From contig CM063110.1 of the NCBI GenBank assembly GCA_031841125.1, forward strand, positions 25,291,626-25,355,625: a stretch of DNA of 64,000 bases, written 5' to 3'. Below the pieces are notes generated by a model that was given only the letters and a program-made list of their open reading frames with translations, was not told where the DNA came from and ran no database searches. A program made the translations under genes and the position numbers. This document shows positions 33,378 through 43,943 of this stretch, in pieces (the first letter of the stretch is position 1; every line of letters begins with the position of its first letter). Source of the DNA: Acanthococcus lagerstroemiae. Taxonomy: Eukaryota; Arthropoda; Insecta; Hemiptera; Eriococcidae.

Positions 33378-33613
33378 CAGTGGCGCAATTTACGGGGTGC
33401 TAGAATTTCGAGTTGACTTAGTACCTACCCATTTTTTCTTGGGGGGAGGGGAGAGGTGAAAAAATTAGTACAAACTCAACCTTTTATTTTTACCTTGTTT
33501 CTGTTTCCATATCGAATTTATTTCATTTGTCAACTTGTAAGCTTATGGTACCTATTTTTTTGAGAATTTTGGGGGTGCATTAGCCCTTATGCACCCCCTT
33601 GGTTGCGCCACTG
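33378..33613. mobile_element. Non-autonomous hAT element, 236 bp
   Basis: The ends are CAGTGGCGCAA and TTGCGCCACTG, a perfect 11-bp inverted pair. Both flanks carry CACGTGTG (33370-33377 and 33614-33621). The 8-bp duplication and the CAGTGGCG terminus identify a hAT element. It interrupts the right arm of the large inverted repeat, so it inserted after that structure formed. It contains no coding sequence. Confidence 0.93.
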
Positions 33614-33942
33614 CACGTGTGTATAGAGCACTGTGTGAACCACCAGATACTTGGTCTGTTTCTTATCATTACACGTTCATACTCTGCACACAAACGCAAA
33701 TACAATGATGAATATGGAGGTGTAAACTAATACTACTGTGTTTGTTTATCTATACATTGCAATATGTTGCGCGCAAATAAAAATGCGACCCCGAGTGGAA
33801 CTGTATACGAACTTTACTGTTGCTTTCAGCATGTTCAGTCGTTACCAGGTACAACTGAGAACAGAAAAGGGATTCAGTTACATTCACTGTAACGAACAAG
33901 AGCCACGAGCTACTTTTGAAGAACTAGAGCAAATGGTATAGA

Positions 33943-34211
33943 CCAATGCGCAAAATCCCGCCAGTTACCCGGACAACTAAAGGAAAACCAAAGGTAACTG
34001 ACGGGTTTTTGGGTAATCTGAGGGTAACCAAGGGTTGCACATAACTAGAGGGTAACTGATTACGTATCGGGGTGCGCAAAATCCCGCCAGTTATCCGGGT
34101 AACTAAAGGAGAACCAAAGGGTAACTGTTAGGGAACCAAGGGTAACTGTTGGGGAACCAAGGGTAACTGATGGGTTTCTGGGTAATCTGAGGGAAACTGA
34201 TTGCGCTTCAG
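33943..34211. mobile_element. Joined pair of CCCGATRCGCAA-family MITEs
   Basis: Copy one runs from CCAATGCGCAAAATCCCGCC to TTACGTATCGGGG (34071). Copy two runs from GGGGTGCGCAAAATCCCGCC to GATTGCGCTTCAGGA (about 34211). GGTAAC phrases recur inside, including a small local triplication of GGGGAACCAAGGGTAACTGTT-like text near 34110-34160. Compared with the uninterrupted left arm of the inverted repeat (GGTTCTTATATCC near 31697), the pair sits at GGTTCT/ATACC with AGA/TCT repeated, which supports a 3-bp target duplication. Confidence 0.8.
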
Positions 34212-34355
34212 GAAGAACCAATTCCAGTTCCATTTCTTGGATGAAACTTGAGCGCATTTTATAAAGCTTGAAGAAAGTGATGCAGTTTCAATTAAGGGGG
34301 AGGGGGTAAACCGTAAAATGTGTTTGAGACTTAAGTAAATATAAAAAGCCTTTAT

Positions 34356-35731
34356 TTTGAAAAAAATGTTAACAAACATTTTATGGACTGGAGGGGACAC
34401 CTGTACCCTGCCCATAAGTTCTTGCGGTTTTACGGCGCCAAAATTTAAAAAAGTTTCTTTGAAACTTAACTTAGTATTTAAAATTCTGAAATGTCAGTAA
34501 ATATGACTAATATCTTCCTTTTTTTACTTTCCATTAAAATTTCTTTAGTATTTACATTTGTATAAACTGCAATGAATTCAGTCCGAATAGTTCTGAGACT
34601 CTGAGATGTTGAAAATCAGTGTTTGGCGAATAACTCGATTCTTGTCGTTCTTATACAAATCAATGTTGAAGAACTTACAATTTTCAAGCTAACTGGGCTT
34701 AATTTTTTTTTTTGTATTTGCTGCAACTATTTTGAAAATGGGGGATTTCAGACAAATTTTTCAATTGTTATACATGAACACATTGACCTTATGGGAAGAA
34801 ACGTAGTGGCTTAGTTTTTTTTCTTAGTTTCTGAGCAGGCGCTAATAGAAAATTCATACTCTCAGAACAATAAGTATCGAAAACAAAAACAATTCCGATG
34901 ATCCTAATAACAGACTTATATGTGAATTATTTGATGGTCGGGACGAATTTTGTAAGAAATTTGTGCCCTCCCTTCGTTGTGGCACACGTTTACACTGAAC
35001 ATTAAATAATATCTACTGAAAACAATTCAACATTTTTGAAAATTTAGTGTTCGATGTGCTTAACATTGCATACAGTTACCTCCTGATGGGTCCTCTGACC
35101 GGTCGGTATTTGCTGGCTGGTGCCTCTCTGTCATAAAAATTCGAACCTTCAAGGTGTTATATAATAGTCATCAACGAAGACGATGACATTACTCAACTAT
35201 TCCTTGTTTGAATTGTTTTTGGCTCCGGCTAGGCGTTCTGGCCAATTTTATAACTAGGTTAATAACGAAGTCATGTATGTATATCGAAACAGCTTGAAAA
35301 AATTATGATTTCCAATCCTTATAGAAAAGGTAGAAAAATGCGAATTGTAGAATTACATTCAACTTGAAGTAGGTGTATTTATAATGAAAAAAGTTGAAAC
35401 GAATTAACTAAAACAAGTCGGTTAATTCGAATCTCCGTCGATAATTTTTTCACTCAACAAAGCATCGAGTAATATAGTCGACAAAAACTCGTTTAGTTCC
35501 ACTTGCGTCGTTTTTTCCCGTTTCATCTAAGGATATACGAACCGAAAAAAAAAGAAAAGAAAAAAAGAAAATCAGAAATATTAATATATCGAGGAAGAGG
35601 AAGGTTCAGAAAAATACTCAGCTACTATATAAGAAAACGGCAGTAGAAGTAATGTATGTATGATACGGAAAAAAAGAAAAAGAAATACAGAAACAGAAAC
35701 GTATATCTTTAAATCTTAAACACTTTAGCAC
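34356..35731. other. No gene seen
   Basis: AT-rich with an A/G-rich run at 35540-35575. No transposon ends or coding patterns were recognised. Confidence 0.35.
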
Positions 35732-35914
35732 GTGAGAGAATCTCTGCTTGAAGAAGGTAAAGACGCCGACAAAGATAGGACGAGGTCATTTTTACACGAA
35801 AACGAGTATGATGACTGTTGTCCCACAGAAGTGGTCCAGTTGAGACAATGGCCACTGAACGGGCATCAGCGGTTGGTTGTCTCGTTCAGTAAAAATTGCC
35901 AACGTTGCCGATGA
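35730..35914 (+). CDS. Possible short exon, not recognised
   Basis: A pyrimidine-rich stretch ending in ACTTTAG (35729) precedes an open frame. It contains ENEYDDCCPTEVVQLRQWPL followed by NCQRCR and a stop at 35912. The paired cysteines and balanced amino-acid composition look more protein-like than the surrounding frames. AAG|GTAAAG at about 35754-35762 would also make a good donor, in which case only a very short exon would be used. No family is recognised and no partner exon is visible. This is weak evidence. Confidence 0.2.
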
Positions 35915-36230
35915 TTAAAGTTAATTCTTTATCACATTTGTTGGATTCTGCCGGGGGAAATTAGGCCACCGTGTGTACGTCCTGCAGCAAAACGTCTTCC
36001 GCGAGTGACAAACGGCGCCAGAGTCGCAAAGTTGTACCAATGTGGAGGTCTTGAGAGACATAATTGCAAAATATATAAAATTCTAAAATAGGAATGAAAT
36101 TTGACCTGTTTTTTGAACTGCGTTCTCGATATTGAATGATATTTTCAAATTTCGATGTTCTGTGAATGGTTTGGAACTGATAAATGAAATATTTGTGATT
36201 TGGGGGGGGACGGGGAGGGCTGGGTGAATT

Positions 36231-36520
36231 AGTTTGGCATCTCTTCCAAACTCGCAGATAATGCTGGGTATAACTGTGAATATTTATCACATCGACGCTC
36301 ATAAGGTTATCTTAGAATTTTATTTGGAGGTAGAACTCGTGGTACCTAACCTCTCGCTCTGGCTTTTGCTCAGTTCCGGTGAATCCTCGCTACGGATATA
36401 AGGACTGGCGCGCTTGTAGCAAGCCGCGAACATAGGCAAATATTCGTTCCGTGTGTTATCTGGCTGGCCGGCGGATCGAAGCGAAGGTTAGCACAGAAGG
36501 GGTTCAGTCCCATAAAGTAA
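36231..36520. repeat. Dispersed repeat, copy 1 (partner at 53695)
   Basis: This segment aligns by eye with 53695-54060 in the same orientation. Shared landmarks are CTCGCAGATAATG, CTGTGAATAT, GGTTAT, CTCGCTCT, TTGCTCAGTTCCGGTGAATCC, TGGCGCGCTT, TGTGTTATCTGG and GGCCGGCGGATCGAAGCGA. Unit length is about 290-360 bp. It has no TIRs or A-tail that I can see. A solo LTR or an internal retroelement piece is possible but unproven. Confidence 0.65.
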
Positions 36521-37029
36521 AACAAAGGTTACTGATCAAATTACATTTCGGCCGGAATGGAGTTGAACAAACCAATAAATGATGTCCTCGATCTCAGTCT
36601 CTTGGCTGTGGATGAAGGGCGAAAGGGAGAGGTCCTTTAGCAGACGTTTTATCTGCTGTCAGAATCGAGTTACCGTCGCACCATTATTAGTGGTGTTACT
36701 GACAACGGGAGCATGAAGCATTAGTCAATTGGTTCATGTTATTTTCCTCCAGTTTGTCCCGTTTTCACGTTGTTTCCAGCCAATTCCTCCAGACAGCAGC
36801 TACTCCAATGTACCTTCCAAATTTTTACCTGTTCTTTTCTTCGGATTCAACTTCTTGGGTTAGAAAGGTCATTCCAAAGCTAACAGATTATAGGGATTTC
36901 CCAGCTGGTTGCCTCGTGGTTCATCCCCCCCCCTCACATGCACATACACATACATGCATACAAGACGAAGGAAGAAGAGACATGGAAGCAGATAAAATAA
37001 TCTTAAAAAAGGGCTAAAACGTCATTGAG

Positions 37030-38350
37030 ATTATTGAGATCGGAAACTCAAGACTAATATGTACTAGTATTTAATGTTATGAACCGTTGAGATTTTTTCA
37101 AGGCCCGTTGACACATTTTTAGACCTTTTAAAGCATACTTACTACAAGTCCTATACTCATTGAAGCTGATGGTAACTCAACAGGGCTCATTCGGTGTATC
37201 GAGAATCTTCAAAACTTTATGGTACCTCACTAGAACTCTTCAAGACTTAGGTTTATGGTAAGACTTCTTAAAAATCGTAAAACCATTGTTCATACTTGTT
37301 AAAAGATTTTGTACCCTGTTCAGATTTATTAGGAATCCATATAAACTATTGGCAAAATTCATAGGAGTCGTTAGGGTACAACTATTTAATGCTTATTTAA
37401 GGCAAAATGCCCATTCTTGGTCATTATGCCGAATTATGATCAATTTTTGAAGTATCACAGATCAAACTAGTTTAGTTGGCAAGTGCTGCTATCTATAGTA
37501 GGTTGTTCTCTAGGTGTCTACCTTATAAACGACACCTTTTGCGCTGTGAAATACTGACTTATTTGTTAAGAAGTTATCAGTGACTTTGTAAAAAAAAAAA
37601 AAAAAAAAAAGTACGTAAAAATCAATTATGCTACGTATTTATTGATTTTGTTGGTTCCAGTTGTGTTTTTATCATTTTATAAGATTCAAAGACACCTTTT
37701 TTAGAAAGATTTTTGAAAGTAGTTGCCATCTTGTACTAACGCGGAGAAATTGAAAATTTTTCGAAATTATTTTTTGAAAGTGCCATAACTTCGCGAAAAT
37801 TCAACTTTTCTGGGATTTTATCCGCTTTAGTAGGATGTTTTGTGTCTTAAATTTATTTCTGATCGAGAAATTAAGAGAAAATACGATTTGAAAGTTGACC
37901 CGAATTTGGCTTGACCATGAATTAGCAACCGTTTCAAAATCAACAAGCTACGAAAATTTCAAGTTGAATCAAATTTTCATGCCAATTTTCGGTCGACCAA
38001 GAATTGGCAAATCAACGTCGAATTTCAAACAACAATAAAAACTCACCTATTCATCTTACCGCGTTCCTATTTTCAGATTCATGGTTTGTTTTACTTGGTT
38101 GTTCATGCTATAATAAGCGAAATTACTTTGAAGAGGTGATTAATAATTGGCAACCATGTCATTCATTAAAATTTGTCAAAATTTTGGTAAGACTCGTTAC
38201 GACCGTAGTAGAACTTGCAAGACTAATAAGGCTTGTCGACTCTTGTTCAGCAAGACATTGTCAATAAGGCTCATGAAGTACCATTAAAATTTAGTTCAGA
38301 CTTCTTCTTACTCAGTAGTTGAAAGTATATTCAAGACTCGAGCAGAACTC
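37030..38350 (+). repeat. AGACT-type degenerate arrays, split
   Basis: Two blocks (about 37040-37380 and 38190-38350) carry AACTCTTCAAGACTT, GGTAAGACTTCTTAAAA, AAGACTCGTTACGACC and ATTCAAGACTCGAGCAGAAC. Both have the same polarity, matching the left arm of the 55.9-56.4 kb array. The intervening 800 bp lacks the motif, except a poly-A run at 37591-37610, and may be an insertion that split one array. Confidence 0.5.
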
Positions 38351-38880
38351 CTGAAGTGTTCGTTTTTAATTTCTTTTAAAAGGTATTTTCATTTTGTATA
38401 CATTTTAACACATCGTTGAATAATTTGAGATGATTGTGGCTGTTGAATTTTGTAACATGCCCTATTTTGAAGTCCCAGTTATGGTTAAAAGAAATAGCTG
38501 ATGCAATAATTCCAAATCAATAGAAACCTTTTATTTTGATACTGTACTCGAGTTATAAGTCGGGAGTCAGTTTCGTCCAGTTAAAGTGTGAAATGTCGGA
38601 TTGAGGGCCTAAATCGAGACTGGATTGAAAATCCTATAAATATTCAGAATCAGTAACCCACAAAAACACTATTCCGATGCTTAGGTGAATTATTTAGAAT
38701 AAGTCAGTTTTGCTCATTTGATGGGTCAAATGCTGATCTGATGAAAATTCTTGATCAGTGTCCCAACGAATACTAATTTCGATAATTTAATTCATTTTCT
38801 AAGCGAAGTCCTGTGCTTTTTCCATTCAAAAGATGGTAATTGTCCTGTCTGATGAATTCCATAATAACGCTTCCCGCCTT

Positions 38881-38900
38881 AAAATAAATAAATAAATAAA
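38881..38900. repeat. (AAAT)n microsatellite
   Basis: About five uninterrupted AAAT units. Confidence 0.9.
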
Positions 38901-39134
38901 TCAGAAGTTGGTTGGTAACAAGATGGTTTTGGAGAGTGACGCAAAAATGTAAAAAGCTGAAATGAACTCAATGGATGGCACTTTTTCCATTCAGTTCATT
39001 CAAAATAAACGATGTTCATTATCATTCATTTCAAAAGTAAAAAAGAACGCGCGTTCGCTTGTTTAGTTCGGTGTGGAAAAATGAATGTCGAATGAGTAAA
39101 TGTCGTTCAGATGGTTCAGACCGTTTATCAGGGC

Positions 39135-39765
39135 GGTTCCAATTTTTCTTTTTTGTTTTCTAAATTTATTTATTTTACATACATATTACATATACAATAT
39201 ATTGTGCTGAACTGGGGACCACTTTTGCTTCTTAAGCTTATTGGTGCTCCGCAGGTCGTTACAATTTTTTATAGTCTTATCCTAATTTTTTAATTTTGCA
39301 CATTAAAATATACATAATTTATTAATTTAATTATTAAATATAGATTTTGAAAACTTTAAAGTAATAATAAAAGTTTTATATTATATACATATTATTAAAT
39401 TTATTCAGTAGGATAGGTTATTTTTATATTAATAGGGGGAAAAGTTTTTAGGTTTTATTATTAATAAATTTGTTTGGTCCGAATAGAAAAATTTTGTTTT
39501 TGCAGCTGTAGTTATTATACTTCTCTTTATTATTCATAATTTCATTGACATAATTGATGGTTTTTTGTGTGCTTTCTTTTTCTTTGAACCAGTTTTGATT
39601 AGTTTCTTTTATGTTGTATTTGGCCCTCATATGTTTGATAGTAGAACATTTTAAGAATGTGTGGTCAGGTGTATCTGTTTCGTCGCTTTTACAATTTACA
39701 CAAGTGTCTGTATCTGTTATTTTGTATTTTTTGAGATTTAGCCCCGTTGATCTTCTTTAGGGTCG
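39135..39765 (-). mobile_element. LINE C-terminus with CCHC-type motif and 3' UTR
   Basis: A minus-strand frame open from about 39765 to 39448 reads RRSTGLNLKKYKITD, then CVNCKSDETDTPDHTFLKC, then RAKYNIKETNQNWF and FGPNKFINNK before the stop. A TGxxxxxxYLxxxxI segment followed by CX2C, then HX4C, is the C-terminal zinc-binding region that follows the reverse transcriptase in I, R1 and Jockey-type LINEs. About 300 bp of AT-rich 3' UTR extend to an A-rich end near 39135-39165. The RT itself is absent (5' truncation). The frame over about 100 codons is still intact, so this insertion is younger than the other LINE pieces here. The clade cannot be fixed from this part alone. Confidence 0.7.
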
Positions 39766-40728
39766 GTGCAGCCGAGCCTTATACAATGGAAATAATAATA
39801 ATAACAACAAGCTACCTTGCAGATAGCGAGGTAGTAAGAGGGTGTTTGCTGAAGCTGAAAACATTCAGCTTCCAACTTTTCTGGCTTCTGAAAATTATCC
39901 TAAAAGCTAAAACTGTCAAAACCTCCGGCTTTTCCGCATCCCTGGTGTTGTTGCGCTAACTTCTTACACTGGTATTGATAAAACAAAATCAAATCTGAAA
40001 TGTTAAAGCTTTGAAGCTTATATTCAGACACAGTACTAACGTATATGCAATAAAACAAATATACGCCATGAAGCACAAATGCCAGAATGAGAATCTTTTA
40101 TTTTCATCTTTCCAAGTTGCATTCATGAATCGTATCGAGAGGATACATTTATAATAGTAGACCGACTTATTGATAGATGGCAGCAGTTGTCGGAGAACGA
40201 AACTGAACTAAAACTGAACTATGATCTGTAAACAATTCAGTCGTATTTAAAAAGAAATGATGATGAGGATGAAAATTCGATTGCAATGTAGTGCTTGCAG
40301 CGCTGCGCGCGGGCAAAGACCCTAATAAAAGTAAAGTTCTAACTGACGCGTGATGTCCAGTGGCTTAGGGTCGGCAAAGCCAATGGAAAAATAGTTTTAC
40401 GCGATGTGTGACGTCATTGGTTTGTGTTTGTCTTTCATTGGCTCTTTTTCTTATCAATCGATGTTCAAGATACACAAGAATGAATCGCGTTTGCTTTCAA
40501 CAGTGGTGCTTGTGGTTTTAAATGTAAAAGTGAACGTAATCGTGTGTAAAAGAAACAGATAGGAAGATGGTTTTACATTGTGCTTACAGTCTCAGCAAAA
40601 GTGACTCGGGGTATCAATGTAAGGAATTGATGAAAGGAGTTCATTTTATGAGGTTTGTAATATTGTGTATGATTCTTGCTGAAATTAGTGTTGGCATAAA
40701 CCAACTAACATTTTTGTAAACGTGTACT
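39766..40728. other. No gene seen
   Basis: Contains a short (AAT)n-like run near 39789-39801 and a 70-codon frame (39747-39959) without known motifs. Confidence 0.35.
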
Positions 40729-40855
40729 CAGTTGACCAAAGCTTATCAGTAAACGCTGTGTCACATAGTTTCTACATGGCTCTTGAATTTAGAATCACAT
40801 GGTCTCAAAAAACAAATTTTACTGGTTGGTTCCCTTACTCTTAACAACGTCCAAG
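40729..40855 (-). mobile_element. Partial MITE, TTGGACGCTGTTAAGC family
   Basis: The stretch AAGCTTATCAGTAAACGCT to CTTAACAACGTCCAAGTG matches the terminal half of the related copy at 48365-48487. Only one end (complement of CTTGGACGTTGTTAAG) is present; the other half is missing. Confidence 0.6.
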
Positions 40856-41169
40856 TGTGATTGTACTTTTTGTTTGAACTTGGTGAGTGGAATAGCCGCT
40901 CAGACTTCAGCTGAAAGGCCGACCCTATTACTAGGTCGCAAAGCGAGCTGGCTTGTCTAATCCAGTTTAGTCACACATTAAAGGCCGAATTTAGTCCGAA
41001 GCTATATCTGAGTTCAGTCGGCAACGATGTCTGAGTTTAGCCGCTCGCAGTTTTCAGTGAATTTATTTTTCATCTCTACCTTATCATCAGTATTATTCAT
41101 TTCTGAATCATCTTGAATCATGACTTCTTCATTTGGCGTTTGGACACTCCTGTAGATGCGCAAGTGTCG
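40856..41169. repeat. Region with repeated TTTAGTC/CCGA words
   Basis: Words such as CCGAATTTAGTCCGAAG and GAGTTTAGCCGCTCGC (40985-41045) resemble, in the opposite orientation, GGGACTAAACTGGAC and CCGGACTAAACTCAGC at 41790-41850. They may be ends of one diverged element enclosing 41.0-41.8 kb. Confidence 0.35.
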
Positions 41170-41372
41170 TGGACGAAAAGATGATCATGGCATTTTTACC
41201 ACGAAAACGTGTACAAGTAAAATTACCTCTAGCATCTTCAGTGTTGTTTTTTATGGAAAACTGAAGAGAACTAAAATGTTAGTCCTTATCATTTCCTTTC
41301 AGATGAGCCCAACTTCAGTTTTTTTTTGTTTTTTTCCCAGAACATTTTTGTCACTGATCATCTTTTTGTCCA
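41170..41372. mobile_element. MITE with TGGACGAAAAGATGATC ends, copy 1
   Basis: TGGACGAAAAGATGATC at 41170 faces the complement of GATCATCTTTTTGTCCA ending at 41372. The TIRs are about 17 bp with one mismatch around a 203-bp element. The interior is non-coding. A second element with the same ends is at 42209-42555. Confidence 0.75.
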
Positions 41373-41442
41373 AATACAGAGCGCCGCATTTCATTAGAAG
41401 TGCGCTGATCTGTGCATTCTTTAACTTTCGTGAAACAGACTA

Positions 41443-41732
41443 TGCGTCTGTCCCAAATAAGAATGCCGGAAACAGTTGAGACCGTTCACACTTTGCTGCG
41501 GATCTCAAAATCGATTTTTCCGCAACAAGCCTGGGTATGTCAGATCGCATTACATTTCTTGAAAAAGAAGTATGAAAAAAAATCTACAGGAAATAACGGC
41601 AATTACTGTTTGATTTAATTTGGAAAGTATCTATGCTCCGGTTTGTAGTATTGTGTGAATAACTACCTTTTCCTTTTCCCACATGCCACAGTACTCACAA
41701 CTCTTTTCGTCATTCTTATTTGGGACAGACTA
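41443..41732. mobile_element. Tc1/mariner-like MITE, TCTGTCCCAAATAAGAATG ends
   Basis: TCTGTCCCAAATAAGAATG at 41447 faces its exact complement ending at about 41729, and weaker similarity continues inward (GTTGNGA). TA dinucleotides lie at 41441-41442 and 41733-41734, consistent with the TA duplication of Tc1/mariner elements. It is about 290 bp and non-coding. Confidence 0.75.
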
Positions 41733-41898
41733 TAGTATGGTAGAGGAAAGAATAGCCTACTACCTACTCGCAGGCGCCTATTAGTTACGGGACTAAACTG
41801 GACTACTTGCACGGAGTAAACTCGGAACCGCTCCCGGACTAAACTCAGCTGTGACATTACCATTTCGGGACTAAATTGGGATGAAGCCTTTTATCATA

Positions 41899-42158
41899 TG
41901 GACGCTGTTCAGCAAAAAATGCTGAAGCGACAATTTTTTTTTTGTTGAGAAAACGTAACATTAAAAGCCAATGAATAAGTAATGCCAGTTTTTGGACATA
42001 GCGTTTACTGATTAGCATTTTTCAACGTGGGTACACATTTGTCTGGATCGGGGGCCCAATTTTGAAAAATTCTACTTTTTACGCTCTTTCCAACGATATT
42101 AATAACTCATTTGGTCAGCAAATATCGCTTGAGCACGTTTTGCTTATAACAGCGTCCA
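41899..42158 (+). mobile_element. MITE, TGGACGCTGTT family, full copy
   Basis: Left end TGGACGCTGTTCAGCAAAA faces a right end reading TGGACGCTGTTATAAGCAAAAC on the opposite strand. Interior landmarks (GACATAGCGTTTACTGAT, GGGCCCAATTTTGAAAAATT, TACTTTTTACGCTCTTTCCAA) recur in reverse orientation at 48263-48485. It is about 260 bp and non-coding. Confidence 0.8.
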
Positions 42159-42208
42159 TGTGTTCCTAATTTTCTCATGTTGGAACTCTGCTAGAAGGCT
42201 GTAATCGC

Positions 42209-42555
42209 TGGACGAAAAGATGATGAATATGTAACTTATCAGTAATATATTTAATATAGCTATGGATGTATTTTCCTAAGATTTTGCCTTTATATGTTCG
42301 ATATTACGTGAAATTTAAAATTCTACAACGAAAAATGGGGATAATAAATGAAATTAAGTAGTGCATATATGTTGGACAATATTTCACCCTAATTCTGGTG
42401 AAATTTGTACCTGTCATGATTTATTAGGTAAATTTTGCACCATGAATGCAACTCTAATTCACTAAATTCATGAAACGAGCAGAAAATATCAAGAAATGGA
42501 CAAAACCTCAATGCTTAGCTATGTTATCAGTACCTCACCATCGTCTTTTTGTCCA
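42209..42555. mobile_element. MITE with TGGACGAAAAGATGATG ends, copy 2
   Basis: CTGGACGAAAAGATGATG at 42208 faces CATCGTCTTTTTGTCCAG ending at 42556. Its length of 347 bp differs from copy 1, so the interiors are not homologous by eye even though the termini agree. That pattern is common among MITEs mobilised by one transposase. Confidence 0.7.
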
Positions 42556-42556
42556 G

Positions 42557-43943
42557 TTTCCCAGTTTCACCACCTGCAGCGCACTCTTCGTTTGAATATG
42601 CAAATTCCGAACCCCTGTTGCGGGTTTTTTCGTTAGACAATTTACGTAACAAGGGGATAGAAATTAACTAATTTTGTTAAGTGAACGTCGAAGAAAAACA
42701 CGGCTGAGAAATGCATAAGGATGATTTTCATCATCATCATTGAAATACCAACTACGAATCGTGAAACACTGTTCTGGTTATTGAAGACGCGAATGCCTTT
42801 GAGTCTGAACTCCACTTGAAGCTGTTTGTTTACATATTGTCAATGTTATGAAGTCAGAAAGAACCTGTACTGCAAAGTGGAAGCGAATGAAAAGAAATCC
42901 ATTTCGAATAGATACTCTCACGGACTTATGACGTGGAAATCAGCGGGAAAAAAAGTGGAATGCCTTTAATGGACGAAGTTGATGATCTACTCATAGGCAA
43001 TGCGTAGGCTGTATAAGTCTGGCTCGTTCAGTGAAATACTTGATCACTTTTTTCGTGCGTCTCACGGGCCTTAGACAATTAGACAGAGCAATTTTAGAAT
43101 GAAAATGTATCGTAATACGAATTCTGCAGCATTGCTGGAATGCTTTTCTTGCATTTGCTGTACGCGCATTGTAAATACCACGTGCATTAATTTCTAAGTT
43201 GCAACCGCCGAATTCCTGGACGTCGTACGACAAATACCAGACCGGCGAACCTTACGAAATTCGGCGCCGGCAATTTTCTGGAAACTGTACTGAAATTTCT
43301 TCGTAGATTCCGGAGGACTGCGCATTATTTCGAGCTCAGACGAAAAAAATTAATCAAATAAAAAAGTAAATAAAACATTTACCATGTTCCTAAAAGAAAG
43401 TGATTCCAAAATTGTGTAATTTGTCGGTGGAATTCAAACGGCAGAAACGGGCTACACGCAACCGAGCACACGCCAGTTCTACTGCGGGCAACGGTATCAT
43501 CAGGAGTGTGGCTCCCCGTCCCCCGTGCCATCGTATAAAGCGCTCACAATGTGGCTTCTTCTTTAACGTGAATTTCATCACGGAGGCGGAATGCTGAAAA
43601 ACAAGTTTCCAGCTAATACACAATCGAATCCGAGTCATTTCTGGTCAATCATCAACACATATATGTGCGCTTTGCAATTGCTAGTCTCTCTCTCTCTCTG
43701 GAAATATAGTACTAATACAGACGTTTAAAAATGCGTTAGTTGGAGTTTCCACTGTGTGGGACCCGTCTGTTGAACTGAAATTTGTATCCGGGTACGTGAC
43801 GATTTTTCGTGATCTACGGTGAGAACTTAGAAAATCGGGTCTCATTTTCATTGATCGTTCTTATGCACTGTTTCCGAAGTGCCTTAGGTGGTTTACTTTT
43901 TCCATAGATGGTTGGTTTAACGTGGTAGCATTTATGGCAACAG
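42557..43943. other. No gene seen; (TC)n at 43685
   Basis: A GC-richer patch at 43430-43560 is open on both strands but shows no motif. A short (TC)n run is at 43685-43700. Confidence 0.35.

Larger units (their letters stand above)
31541..34355. repeat. Large inverted repeat with nested insertions
   Basis: The left arm (31541-31981) is homologous to the complement of the right arm (about 33345-34355). Shared landmarks are CAAACACATTTT, CTCAAGTTTCATCCAAGAAAT, TTTGCTCTAGTT, GGCTCTTGTTCGTTAC, CTTTTCTGTTCTCAGTTGTA (slightly diverged), CGACTGAACATGCT, GTGTGCAG and GTATGAACGTGTAAT. The right arm is longer only because a hAT element (33378-33613) and a MITE pair (33943-34211) are inserted; removing them restores co-linearity. 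The motif TCATTACACGTTCATA is also repeated several times in both orientations near the inner ends (about 33070, 33225, 33670). This is either a foldback transposon or an inverted duplication. Confidence 0.8.

Noticed and set aside
35961..36302. 113-codon minus frame
   Set aside because: It overlaps the dispersed repeat at 36231 and a poly-G run that makes the proline stretch; no motif.
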